43,647 nt of DNA from Micrococcales bacterium (lineage in GTDB: Bacteria; Actinomycetota; Actinomycetes; Actinomycetales; CAWJMD01), in assembly GCA_002748415.1 (NCBI GenBank), contig PDSI01000141.1, positions 1 to 43,647 of the forward strand. Reading direction: 5' to 3'. Within the stretch, counting starts at the first letter, position 1. Every line of letters starts with the position of its first letter. A program made the translations under genes and the position numbers. Under the pieces are notes generated by a model. It was not told the DNA's origin. It saw nothing but the letters and a program-made list of their open reading frames with translations, and made no database searches. This document shows, piece after piece, positions 25,131 to 33,708 of the stretch.

Positions 25131-25206
25131 GCCCGCGGGGCAAAGCATGGTAGCCAGCTCGCCCGGCGCCGGCACACCGCGGTACCGCTGAGCCCGCGGG
25201 GCAAAG
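25116..25206 (+). repeat. 30-bp perfect direct repeat spanning the GGDEF-EAL stop codon
   Basis: The 30 bp at 25116-25145, which encode the last residues PRYR and the stop, recur exactly at 25177-25206, 61 bp downstream. Both contain CCGCGGTACCGC and GCCCGCGGGGC. The second copy is non-coding and lies immediately before the DUF2530 promoter. Confidence 0.9.
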
Positions 25207-25231
25207 ACCGGCCCGGCGGGCGCCCGGCAAG

Positions 25232-25237
25232 TATCCT
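25232..25237 (+). promoter_or_regulatory. -10 box for leaderless DUF2530 transcript
   Basis: TATCCT ends 6 nt before the ATG at 25244, so transcription should begin at or within one base of the start codon. No -35 is evident. Confidence 0.5.
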
Positions 25238-25243
25238 CGACCC

Positions 25244-25519
25244 ATGCCGCCAGCCTCGCGACCACCGCGGGTCCCTCCCCCGGTCGAGCCGGTTACCACC
25301 GACGACCGGCTGGCGGTGCTGTCCGGAATGGGGTTGTGGGCGCTGGCCCTGGTCATCGCCGTGCTGCGCCGCGACGCCTTGGCCGGGCAGGGCCGTTCCT
25401 GGTGGTTGTGGGCGTGCGCCGCCGGCATCGGGCTGGGAGTGGCCGCGGTGATCTACCTGCACAAGCAGGGCCGGTGGGGTGCCGTCATCCAGCGAGCGCG
25501 CCCGTCCTCGCGACGCTGA
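25244..25519 (+). CDS. DUF2530 membrane protein
   Basis: A 91-residue protein with a Pro-rich N-terminus (PPASRPPRVPPPVEPVTT), two hydrophobic helices (about 25-41 and 51-70) and an Arg-rich tail. The sequence between them, RRDALAGQGRSWWLWACAAG followed by IGLGV, fits DUF2530, a small actinobacterial two-helix family of unknown function. It has a leaderless-type promoter. No partner gene is coupled to it; the next gene, lhgO, is convergent. Confidence 0.83.
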   Translation: MPPASRPPRVPPPVEPVTTDDRLAVLSGMGLWALALVIAVLRRDALAGQGRSWWLWACAAGIGLGVAAVIYLHKQGRWGAVIQRARPSSRR

Positions 25520-25630
25520 GCGACCACATGCCCAGCCCGCGCCGCAGGGCAGGACCGGGCCGCAGGGCAGGCCAGTACCGGGCCCGGCTCGGGACGCCCC
25601 GGCCGGCGCAGAAGTGGACCGGTCGCAGGC

Positions 25631-26824
25631 TCAGGCGGACGCACCCACCCGGTCGACGATGAGCCGGCTGATCGGAATGGCTGAAGTGGCAGCCGGGGAC
25701 GGCGCATTGGCCACCAACAGCACCCGGTCGGTCTGCTCGAACAAGAAGTCCTCGATCAGGGTCCCGTCCCGCAGCACCGCCTGCGCCCGGATGCCCGGTG
25801 GGTAGGGCAGCATCTCCTCGACCCGCAGGCTCGGGCAGTACTTCTGGCACGCCTTCAGGTAGTGCTTCTTGAAGGCGGAGTTGCGCATCTCCACCCAACC
25901 GGTCCGGACGTTGGACTTGGCCACCTGGTAGAAACCGGGGAAGGTCAACATGTCCCGGACGTCCCTGACGTCGAACGACAGTTTCGGGTAGCCCTCTCTG
26001 GCCAGGCCGAGGACGGCGTTCGGGCCGAGCGTCACCGATCCGTCGACCATCCGGGTCAGATGCACCCCGAGGAACGGCAGCTCCGGGTCCGGCACCGGAT
26101 AGATCAGGTGCTTGACCACATCGTTCCGGCTCGGCGGCAGCTGGTAGTACTCGCCGCGGAAAGGCATCATCCGGAAGCTGACGTCCATGCCCGCCATCCG
26201 GCCCAACCGGTCGGACTGGATGCCGCCGCAGATGATGAGCCGGCGCGCGGTGAACACCTGTCCGCCGGCCAGCACCTGCACGTCGTCGATGCGCTCGCGG
26301 ATGCCGGTCACCGGGGCGTTCAACCGAACCTCACCCCCGGCGTCGGCGATCTCCTCGCCCATCTTCTCGCAGATCATTCCGTAGTCGGTGATACCGCTGG
26401 CCGGGTAGAGCAGGGCACCGACGCCGACGATGTTCGGCTCCTCAGCCACCAGTTCACTGGCCGAAAGCCGGTGCACCTCAAGGCCGTTCTTGATCGAGCG
26501 CTCCTGCAGCGCCGCCATCCTGGACAGTTCCAGATCGTCGGTAGCGACGATCATCTTACCGGTCTCCTGGAACGGGATGTCGTGCTTGCGGCAGAAGTCC
26601 TTGGTGATCTGGGCGCCCTCCTTGCACATGGCCGCTTTCAGGCTGCCCGGCGCGTAGTACACGCCGGCGTGGATCACCCCCGAGTTGTGCCCGGTCTGGT
26701 GGAAACCCAACCGGGTTTCCTTCTCCAGCACCACAACTGCGGCGCCGGGTTCACGCTCCAGCAATGTCATTGCGGTGGCCAGCCCGACGATGCCGCCACC
26801 GATGACGATGTAGTCCCAGCTCAT
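25631..26824 (-). CDS. lhgO: L-2-hydroxyglutarate oxidase/dehydrogenase LhgO
   Basis: FAD enzyme that oxidises L-2-hydroxyglutarate to 2-oxoglutarate. The 397-residue product starts with the FAD dinucleotide motif IVIGGGIVGLATAMTLLERE, then LEKETRLGFHQTGHNSGVIH, GVYYAPGSLKAAMCKEG and GKMIVATDD, all characteristic of LhgO; FRGEYYQLPP, FLGVHLTRMVDGSVTLGPNA and AQAVLRDGTLIEDFLFE follow in the usual order. It is the last gene of an operon with the cold-shock gene and DUF3027: its ATG overlaps the DUF3027 stop (ATGA). Removal of a toxic side product of 2-oxoglutarate metabolism is the likely role. Confidence 0.95.
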   Translation of the reverse strand: MSWDYIVIGGGIVGLATAMTLLEREPGAAVVVLEKETRLGFHQTGHNSGVIHAGVYYAPGSLKAAMCKEGAQITKDFCRKHDIPFQETGKMIVATDDLELSRMAALQERSIKNGLEVHRLSASELVAEEPNIVGVGALLYPASGITDYGMICEKMGEEIADAGGEVRLNAPVTGIRERIDDVQVLAGGQVFTARRLIICGGIQSDRLGRMAGMDVSFRMMPFRGEYYQLPPSRNDVVKHLIYPVPDPELPFLGVHLTRMVDGSVTLGPNAVLGLAREGYPKLSFDVRDVRDMLTFPGFYQVAKSNVRTGWVEMRNSAFKKHYLKACQKYCPSLRVEEMLPYPPGIRAQAVLRDGTLIEDFLFEQTDRVLLVANAPSPAATSAIPISRLIVDRVGASA

Positions 26825-27858
26825 GCCTGCCCATCCTGCTCGTGCTTGCGGTCTTGTTCGTGACTGTCGCCACGGTCGTATTCGTCGTGCTGGTCCCGGG
26901 CCTGGTCTTGCGCCCCGGGTGGAACGTCTTGCGTCCCGGGTGGAACGTCTTGGATCCCGGGTGGAACCTGGTCGCGAGGAACCTGCCCAGGGCCGCCCGG
27001 CTCCGCCGGAGCCGGTTCTGCACCCCCACGGCACGGGGCGGCCACAACGTGCTCCGCGCCTTCGCCCGGTTGCCCATCCGCGGCCGCCGGGGCACACGCG
27101 CCGAGGTCCACCTGGTCAAGCTGATCGTCATCCAGCACCGGCGGCAGGGGGGTGGCAGCGCACTGCACCGGCCGATCGGTCTCCGAGTGGGCCCCGCATC
27201 CGTAGTGCAGGCTGACCACCCGGCCATCCGCAGGTGACCACTCGTTGGCGCACACCCCGAACGCCGGGCGCAACGCGCCGGTTACCGGCATCATGAAACC
27301 ACACGAGAAGCAATGTGCGGCAGCCTGTTTGGCCATCTCTGCCTGTGGGCCGAACGCGCCGTCATGCCAACGCTGGGCGGCTTCGACGCGGCCCGCGTTC
27401 GACAAGACACGCAGCCGGCCGAGGCCCAGTTCCCAGAACGCGAACTCGTCGACGTCCTGCTCACCGGTCGCCTCGAACCCGGACTCCAGCCGATGGTCCT
27501 CAGGCAGCCGGACCAGTTCGTCCCCTGGCCCGAGATCGCCCGGGCGCAACCGCTGCTCCCAGGGCACGTGCTCCGGCGCAATCAGCGACTCCGGGCCGGC
27601 CAGCAACTCCACCTCACAGACGGTGACGTTCTTTGCCCGCGGTGCCCTGGCGACGGTCACCGCCCACTGCCACCCCCGGTAGGCGCGACGGGTACACGCG
27701 AACCGGTGGGTCACCAAACGTTCCCCCATCGGCTCGGTTCCCACGTGTCCACCGACGGCCCCCGGCTGGGCGATCTCCTCGGCCGCCTGCCGGGCCACGT
27801 CCTGGGCTCGTTCGCACACGGCGTCCATCTTGGGACGGGAAACCAACCGGGTGGACAC
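26821..27858 (-). CDS. DUF3027 protein
   Basis: A 345-residue protein whose first 260 residues match the DUF3027 pattern as I remember it: VGGHVGTEPMGERLVTHRFA, YRGWQWAVTVARAPRAKNVT, the central CEVELLAGPESLIAPEHVPW, AHCFSCGFMMPVTG and FGVCANEWSPADGRVVSLHY followed by GCGAHSE. The Cys-x-x-Cys and later cysteine/histidine residues could bind a metal. The C-terminal 80 residues are low-complexity, with three heptad units of the type DVPPGTQ and then a charged Asp/Gln/His tail. GTG start at 27858 lies 3 nt after the stop of the cold-shock gene, and this linkage is the usual one in actinobacteria. Function unknown. Confidence 0.88.
   Translation of the reverse strand: MSTRLVSRPKMDAVCERAQDVARQAAEEIAQPGAVGGHVGTEPMGERLVTHRFACTRRAYRGWQWAVTVARAPRAKNVTVCEVELLAGPESLIAPEHVPWEQRLRPGDLGPGDELVRLPEDHRLESGFEATGEQDVDEFAFWELGLGRLRVLSNAGRVEAAQRWHDGAFGPQAEMAKQAAAHCFSCGFMMPVTGALRPAFGVCANEWSPADGRVVSLHYGCGAHSETDRPVQCAATPLPPVLDDDQLDQVDLGACAPAAADGQPGEGAEHVVAAPCRGGAEPAPAEPGGPGQVPRDQVPPGIQDVPPGTQDVPPGAQDQARDQHDEYDRGDSHEQDRKHEQDGQA
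26905..26967 (-). repeat. Three 21-bp tandem repeats inside DUF3027
   Basis: Units at 26905-26925, 26926-26946 and 26947-26967 share GTCTTG, CCCGGGTGGAAC and differ at two or three positions. In frame they encode DVPPG-type heptads in the disordered C-terminus. Length changes would keep the frame. Confidence 0.85.
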
Positions 27859-27861
27859 CGC

Positions 27862-28242
27862 TCAGGCCTCCAGATCGTCGGCGACGGCTCGCAATACGGT
27901 AGCGACCTTCCGCCCGTGCGCCTTGTCCGGATAGCGGCCCCGCCGCAGCTGCCCGGAGACCCCGTCCAGCAGTCGAATCAGGTCCTCGACAATGACGACC
28001 ATCTCTTCGGGCTTCTTCCGGGTCGCTGCCAGCACCGAGGGCGGGGCGGCCAGCACCCGTACCTGCAACGCCTGCTTTCCCTTGCGGCCGTCGGCAACGC
28101 CGAACTCGACCCGGGTGCCTGGTTTGACCGTGACACCCTCGCCCAATGCCGACGCGTGCAGGAAGACCTCCTGGCCGTCATCGGCGGCGAGGAAGCCGAA
28201 ACCGCGGTCGGCATCGAACCACTTGACCTTGCCAGTGGGCAC
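27862..28242 (-). CDS. Cold-shock domain protein with C-terminal extension
   Basis: The 126-residue product begins with a complete cold-shock (OB-fold) domain: TGKVKWFDADRGFGFLAADD contains RNP-1 and EVFLHAS is RNP-2, so it should bind single-stranded RNA or DNA. Residues 70-126 form the extension typical of the longer actinobacterial CspB type (VVIVEDLIRLLDGVSGQLRR then GRYPDKAHGRKVA). The GTG at 28242 was taken because the CSD starts immediately and GAGG lies 8 nt upstream; the frame is open to 28257. It heads the operon with DUF3027 and lhgO. Confidence 0.93.
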   Translation of the reverse strand: MPTGKVKWFDADRGFGFLAADDGQEVFLHASALGEGVTVKPGTRVEFGVADGRKGKQALQVRVLAAPPSVLAATRKKPEEMVVIVEDLIRLLDGVSGQLRRGRYPDKAHGRKVATVLRAVADDLEA

Positions 28243-28747
28243 CGTAAACCTCTGCAACTTCGTATCCGACGTGATCGTTGCCGGCCGTGTGCTGCGGGCC
28301 AGCTATCCAAGATTACGGGACCGCGCACGATCCGCGAAGCAATAGGTCAGGGACCATGGGCAGTTGCTCCGCACTCGGCCTGTTGCATCCGGGCTCGCCG
28401 GCCCCGCTTCGCGCGCCCGCGCCTGCCGGCGGCCGGGCACCGTCGGGCGCGGACAGCGTCCGGACGTGTGCGTGAGCCTGCTGCGCACCAGTGGTCCCCC
28501 GCCGGCGCGACACGCCGGCATCCCCTCGACAAAGACGCGCCTCGCGCCCGACCCGGCCGGGCGGTCGGTTCGAGTGAGATCCTCGGCTGTTCAGGCGTTT
28601 TCCCTCGAAACACCGGGGCGGCAACAAGCAGATCGGCCTCAACGCAAGAATCGGACATGATCTACGAGACGGCCGCGCCCCGGATGCACTATGTTCGCAG
28701 CAGCGTGCACGGAGCACGGGGGTGAACCGCGACACTGGAAGGTGAAG
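28243..28747. other. 505-nt divergent intergenic region, cold-shock gene / subtilase
   Basis: No gene with convincing codon bias or ribosome binding site is seen, although long Arg/Pro-rich frames run through it on both strands. It has a perfect 7-bp hairpin GCCGGCG-CGACA-CGCCGGC at 28501-28519. A TATGTT box at 28689-28694 may serve the subtilase. It probably holds both promoters and long leaders. Confidence 0.5.
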
Positions 28748-31700
28748 GTGCCCACAAGCCCACGACTGCCTACTCCGGGTGACACACCCGCACCGGGCAC
28801 AATCACATCATCGACGACGCGCGGACGGCGGATCCGCATGCTGAGGATCGCCGCAGCACTGCCGCTGCTGGCGGCAACGCTCACCACCATACCGGCGCCC
28901 GCGAGCGCGGCCACCGGGGGCGAGACAGCCGGTGGCGACCAGTCCCGGACAAGCCCGCCGGGCACCGGCCTGCAGCTGACCGGCAAGCAGATCCCGGACG
29001 AGCTGACCGCGGGAACCTACATCGTCACCTTCCTGGAAGCACCGGCGGCCACCTATCGCGGCGGAGTCTCCGGATTCGATGCGACAGCAGCCGAAGAGGG
29101 GCACGCCCTGGACGTCGGCTCCACCGCAGTCAAGCGGTACACCCGCCACCTGGAGCGGACCAACCGCCAGACGCTGGACAAGCTGGGCGCCACGGCGACC
29201 AACCTGCACAGCATCGTGTTGAACGGCGCCATGGTCGAGCTGACCGCCCAGCAGGCGTTGCAGCTGTCCAAGAACCCGCGGGTGCAGTCGATGGAGAAGT
29301 CCCAGATCGTGACCATGCACACCGACACCGCACCCGATTCTCTCGGGTTGCCGGCGGTGTGGGACGACCTGGGCGGCCGGGACAAGGCGGGCTCCGGGGT
29401 CGTCGTCGGCGTTCTGGACAGCGGCATCTGGCCGGAAAGCGCGTCCTTCGCCCCCAACACCACGCCCATCCCCAACACCTTCACCGGGGAATGCCAGTCG
29501 GGCGAAGAGTTCACCACCAAGGATTGCAACGGCAAGATCGTCGGCGCCCGCTTCTACCTGGACGGCTACGGGGCGGAGAACGTTTCCGACGAGGACTTCC
29601 TGTCCACCCGCGACGGCACCGGGCACGGAACCCACACCGCCTCGACGGCGGTGGGCGACCACGTGTCGGAGGTACATGTGGGCGACCGGGCCTTCGGCGA
29701 CGTCTCCGGCATGGCGCCCGGCGCGAAGGTCGCCGCCTACAAGGTCTGCTGGCAAGGCAAAGAAGGCATCGCCTCCACCGGTTGCGCCACTCCGGACATC
29801 GTCCAGGCCATCGAAGACGCGGTCGCCGACGGTGTCGACGTGATCAACATGTCCCTGGGTGGCGGCTCGGAGTCACCGGTGTCCTTCGCCAGTGAACTGG
29901 CGGCGGCCAACGCCGCGGACGCCGGAGTGTTCGTGGCCGCATCCGCCGGCAACTCCGGCCCGGGCACCAGTACGCTCGATCACCCGAGCCCGTGGCTCAC
30001 CACGGTGGCCGCCAGCACCCACAAGGTCAACGAGCAGGCGCTGGAGTTGGCCGACGGGCGCCGGTTCGTCGGAGCCTCCTCCACCGACCCGCTGCCCGCG
30101 CTGACCGGCATGGTGATGGCCCGGACGGCCGCCGTCGAACCGGGCGAAGACGGTGAGCTGGCCGCTGGGCTGTGTGCGCCGGGATCGCTGGACGCGGCGG
30201 TCGTCTCCGGAAAGCTGGTTGTCTGCCTACGCGGGCAGATCCCCCGGGTGGACAAATCCCTGGCGGTCCGCGACGCCGGTGGCGCGGGCATGGTGATGAT
30301 CAATCCGGCGCCGGATTCGCTGAACGCCGACATGCACTACGTGCCGTCGGTACATCTGCCGGACGAGGACGCCGAACCGGTCATGGACTATGTCGCCGGT
30401 GCCGACTCCCCACAGGGCAAGATCGTTCCCCTCGGGCCGGTTGAGTCGGACACCAAGGTGCCCGAAGTAGCCGAGTTTTCCGCGCGAGGGCCGTCCACTA
30501 CCACCGGCGGCGACATCCTGAAACCGGACCTGTCGGCTCCTGGTGTGGACGTACTGGCCGCCGTGACGCCGTTCAACCACGAGGGCCGCAACTTCGACCT
30601 GCAGTCGGGAACGTCGATGTCATCGCCGATAGTGGCCGGAGTAGCTGCTCTGCTGCGCCAGCAGCATCCCGGCTGGTCGCCGATGATGATCAAGTCGGCG
30701 TTGATGACCACGGCCCGCGACCACGCCAGCACCGACGATCCGTTCGCCCAAGGCGCCGGATTGATCCGTCCCGAGCTGGCGATGGATCCGGGCCTGGTCT
30801 TCGACCACGGCATACGGGACTGGGTCGCCTATCTGAAGGGCCTGCAGCTGCTGCCGCCGGACTCGTTCACCACCATCGCCCCGATCGACGGTTCGCAGCT
30901 GAACCAGGCGTCCGTGGCCATCGGTGACCTCACCAACTCGCGCACGATCACGCGTACGGTGACCAACGTGAGCTCCGCGCCGGAGCACTATCAGGTACAC
31001 GCCGATGTGCCGGGGTTGCGGATCAGCGCCACACCGAGCCAGTTCACGCTGGCTCCCGGGCAGACCCGGACCGTCTCGCTGCTCGTCCAGCGCACGTCGG
31101 CGCCGTTGCAGAAATGGGCCACCGGGTCGTTGGTGTTCTCCTCCGCCGTGGGCCCGGACCGGTTCGACGGGGATGCCGAACCCAGCACAGGTCACATCGT
31201 CGAGCTGCCGGTGGCCGTGCAACCGCTGGCGTTGGCGGTCGACCAGGACGAGGTGAGCGGAACCGGTTCCATCGGGTCGGCGCAGGTGGAAGTCTCGCCC
31301 GGCTTCTCCGGCACGGTCACCAGTTCGGTGGCCGGCCTGGTCGCAGTCACCCCGCAGCAGGATTCGGTGTCCGAGGGAGAGTTCGATGCCGCGGCCCCGG
31401 CCGCCGGCCGCGGAGTGGACGAGTTCACTGCCACGGTCGAGGAGGGCGCCACGGTCCTGCGGGTGTCCACCCAGACCAATGACGGCAACGATCTGGACGT
31501 CTACGTGTACCGTGAGGCCGAGGACGGGCTGGAGTTGCTGGGCATCGGCGGCACGACCAGCGGGAACGAAGAGGTCACCTTGGAGCAGCCGGAACCGGGA
31601 ACCTACCGGGTCTTCGTGCACGGCTTCAGCGTCGGTGACGACGAGAGCTACACCTACCGCCAGTGGGTGGTTCCGGGCACCTCGGCGGGCAACCTCGAGG

Positions 31701-31858
31701 TCGGCCCGGCGACGTTCCAGGCCACGGCCGGTGTCCCGGCTCCCGTGCAACTACGGTGGAGTGGACTGGACACCAGCCAGGAGTGGTTCGGCGCGGTAAC
31801 CTTCGCCGATCCCGACGATACCGGGCCCGTGACCACCTACGTCACGGTCACCGAATAG
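28748..31858 (+). CDS. Secreted S8 subtilisin-like serine protease
   Basis: A 1036-residue exported protease. The signal region has RGRRIRMLRIAAALPLLAAT and ends near PAPASA (about residue 54). An inhibitor I9-like propeptide (YIVTFLEAPAATYRGG to about 190) precedes the catalytic domain with Asp224 (VLDSGIWPES), His293 (GTGHGTHTAST), oxyanion Asn402 (ASAGNSGPG) and Ser623 (SGTSMSSPIVAG). A PA domain (about 430-570) is inserted between Asn and Ser, as in cucumisin-like and Vpr-like subtilases. Fn3-like and pre-peptidase-type beta domains make up the last 300 residues. GTG at 28748 has GGAAGG 5 nt upstream; an internal ATG at 28838 is an alternative. The MFS gene follows after 46 nt. Confidence 0.92.
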   Translation: MPTSPRLPTPGDTPAPGTITSSTTRGRRIRMLRIAAALPLLAATLTTIPAPASAATGGETAGGDQSRTSPPGTGLQLTGKQIPDELTAGTYIVTFLEAPAATYRGGVSGFDATAAEEGHALDVGSTAVKRYTRHLERTNRQTLDKLGATATNLHSIVLNGAMVELTAQQALQLSKNPRVQSMEKSQIVTMHTDTAPDSLGLPAVWDDLGGRDKAGSGVVVGVLDSGIWPESASFAPNTTPIPNTFTGECQSGEEFTTKDCNGKIVGARFYLDGYGAENVSDEDFLSTRDGTGHGTHTASTAVGDHVSEVHVGDRAFGDVSGMAPGAKVAAYKVCWQGKEGIASTGCATPDIVQAIEDAVADGVDVINMSLGGGSESPVSFASELAAANAADAGVFVAASAGNSGPGTSTLDHPSPWLTTVAASTHKVNEQALELADGRRFVGASSTDPLPALTGMVMARTAAVEPGEDGELAAGLCAPGSLDAAVVSGKLVVCLRGQIPRVDKSLAVRDAGGAGMVMINPAPDSLNADMHYVPSVHLPDEDAEPVMDYVAGADSPQGKIVPLGPVESDTKVPEVAEFSARGPSTTTGGDILKPDLSAPGVDVLAAVTPFNHEGRNFDLQSGTSMSSPIVAGVAALLRQQHPGWSPMMIKSALMTTARDHASTDDPFAQGAGLIRPELAMDPGLVFDHGIRDWVAYLKGLQLLPPDSFTTIAPIDGSQLNQASVAIGDLTNSRTITRTVTNVSSAPEHYQVHADVPGLRISATPSQFTLAPGQTRTVSLLVQRTSAPLQKWATGSLVFSSAVGPDRFDGDAEPSTGHIVELPVAVQPLALAVDQDEVSGTGSIGSAQVEVSPGFSGTVTSSVAGLVAVTPQQDSVSEGEFDAAAPAAGRGVDEFTATVEEGATVLRVSTQTNDGNDLDVYVYREAEDGLELLGIGGTTSGNEEVTLEQPEPGTYRVFVHGFSVGDDESYTYRQWVVPGTSAGNLEVGPATFQATAGVPAPVQLRWSGLDTSQEWFGAVTFADPDDTGPVTTYVTVTE

Positions 31859-31904
31859 GCACGAACGAAAGGGTGGACAGCACCGCAGTGGTCGCTGGAC
31901 CGAG

Positions 31905-33179
31905 GTGAGCGCGCGGGTCCCGCACGGTGGCCTGCTGGCCATCCGCCCCTACCGTTGGCTGCTGGCCTGCCGGGTCGGCAGCCAGCTGGGTGACGGGGTG
32001 TTCCAGGCGGGTTTGGTCGGATGGTTGTTCTTCCAGCCGGCCCGGCAAGCAACTCCGGGCGCCGCCGCCACTGCCGCAGCCGCTTCACTGCTGCCCTACA
32101 CCGTGGTCGGCCCCTTCGCGGGGGTGATTCTCGACCGGGTGCGACGCAGCCGCACCATCGTGGTGGCCAACGTCGTGCGAGCCGCGGTCACCGTCCTGAT
32201 CGCGGCGGCAACGGTGGCCCAAGCCTCCGTGCTCCTGATCGGTGCTGCTGTCCTGGCCTGTCTGAGCCTCAACCGGTTCTTCCTGGCTGGGCAGACGGCC
32301 GGCATCCCCCACACGGTGCCGCCTCGGTTGGTGGTCTCGGCCAATGCGGCCACACCGACGGCCGGCACGATCGCCGCCGTAGCTGGCGGCACGGCAGCCG
32401 CAACGTGGATGACCTGGTCCGGAACCACTGCCGGGCACAGCGCGACGGTCTTGAGCCTGGCGGCCTGCTGCTACCTCGCCTCGGCGGGGCTTACCCTGCC
32501 GCTGGGCCGTGACGGGCTCGGACCCGGCAGGTTGCGCCGGCCCAACGGATCGGCGCTGACCGTCGGACTACGCCAAGGCTTTGCCCACGTGTACCGGCAC
32601 CCCGTGGCCAAAGCGGCGCTGGCCGCCGTCGTCGCGTTGCGGGTCGCCGTCGGGTTGCTGATGATTGCCACGCTCATCCTGGCTCGAAACCACCTGACCG
32701 ACCCGGCCACCCCCCAGCAAGGACTCGGCGTCCTCACCGCCTGTGGATCGGCAGCCGGTGTCGGAGCCGTGCTCGCGGCCGTGCTGACACCGACGATGAC
32801 TCGGCGCCTGGGTATCCGCGGCTGGTCGCAGCTGGTGCTCGGGCTGGCGGCGGCGGCCATGGCCGCCGTGGTCCTGGCGGCGAGCACCGTGCTGCTGGTG
32901 TTCGTGTCCGCGATGGCGGCGATGGCGGCGATGGCGGTGAAGATCGGCGTGGACTCGACTCTGCACGCGACGGTGGAAGACCGGTTCAGGGGGCGGGTCT
33001 TTGCCTTGTACGACGCCGCCTTCAATGCCGCGTTCGTCGTGGCGGCAGCGCTGGCCGCCGTGCTGCTGCCCGCCGACGGGTACAGCCGGACGGTCTTCGC
33101 CTTCATGGCACTACTACTCATGGGGGCGGCACTGGTGCTTCGTCCGGTCGCCGTGACGGCGACCGCGCCCCGGAGCTAG
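31905..33179 (+). CDS. Major facilitator superfamily transporter
   Basis: A 424-residue polytopic protein with about 11-12 helices split by a central loop near residue 205. The first helices hold RPYRWLLACRVGSQLGDGVF, typical of MFS_3-type (drug/metabolite efflux) proteins, and the second half has the conserved TVEDRFRGRVFALYDAAFNA loop seen in that group. Substrate cannot be inferred. Start GTG at 31905 follows the subtilase by 46 nt on the same strand, so co-transcription is possible but a functional link is not evident. Confidence 0.88.
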   Translation: MSARVPHGGLLAIRPYRWLLACRVGSQLGDGVFQAGLVGWLFFQPARQATPGAAATAAAASLLPYTVVGPFAGVILDRVRRSRTIVVANVVRAAVTVLIAAATVAQASVLLIGAAVLACLSLNRFFLAGQTAGIPHTVPPRLVVSANAATPTAGTIAAVAGGTAAATWMTWSGTTAGHSATVLSLAACCYLASAGLTLPLGRDGLGPGRLRRPNGSALTVGLRQGFAHVYRHPVAKAALAAVVALRVAVGLLMIATLILARNHLTDPATPQQGLGVLTACGSAAGVGAVLAAVLTPTMTRRLGIRGWSQLVLGLAAAAMAAVVLAASTVLLVFVSAMAAMAAMAVKIGVDSTLHATVEDRFRGRVFALYDAAFNAAFVVAAALAAVLLPADGYSRTVFAFMALLLMGAALVLRPVAVTATAPRS

Positions 33180-33708
33180 CCCCTCCCCCGAAGTCAGCCA
33201 ACCACCATTCCGACGGGTCCCCTCCGTGCGTCGGGATAGCGTCCCGTGGCTGTGCGCAAGCTCCGGTAGCGCAGTCCTCATAGGTACAGAGCACCGGTGG
33301 GCCGGTCCTGATACGCATCTGGCACAACCACGATGCCGGCGTCGTTGGAGTCCTTCATAAACGGATCGTGAGATACCGGAGTTAAACGAATCATTCCGGC
33401 TCCACCTGCACGGACTATCCGGACAGCGCTGGGCTACCACACCGGTTACCGGTCTGCACTCGAACGGCAGACGTCGCGGTCCACCCTGGCAGGCGAACCA
33501 GATTGTGCGGTTTCGCCCCGATCCTTTAAGTGCGTGTTTGAGCGGGAAACTTCGACCAGGCTACGAACCGCCCATCCGCGCAGGACCCACACGGAACTAC
33601 CTCAGAGTCGGTGACTCGCCACCACGAAGGCGAACCGTCCCTGATTGCCAAAAGTAGCAGATCGATGACGTTCCGTACGAGACACTGGCTAACAGAACGA
33701 GGAGACCG
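33180..33708. other. 529-nt AT-richer intergenic region before the GARLT gene
   Basis: There is no supported gene. Short minus-strand frames (for example 33290-33358) lack a good start context. Parts (33340-33470 and 33510-33560) are visibly lower in GC than the rest of the window. It presumably carries the promoter of the repeat protein gene; I could not assign a housekeeping -35/-10 pair with confidence. Confidence 0.5.

Noticed and set aside
28313..28735. 140-residue minus-strand frame in the cold-shock/subtilase gap
   Set aside because: Arg/Pro/Ser/Cys composition, no ribosome binding site and weak codon bias.
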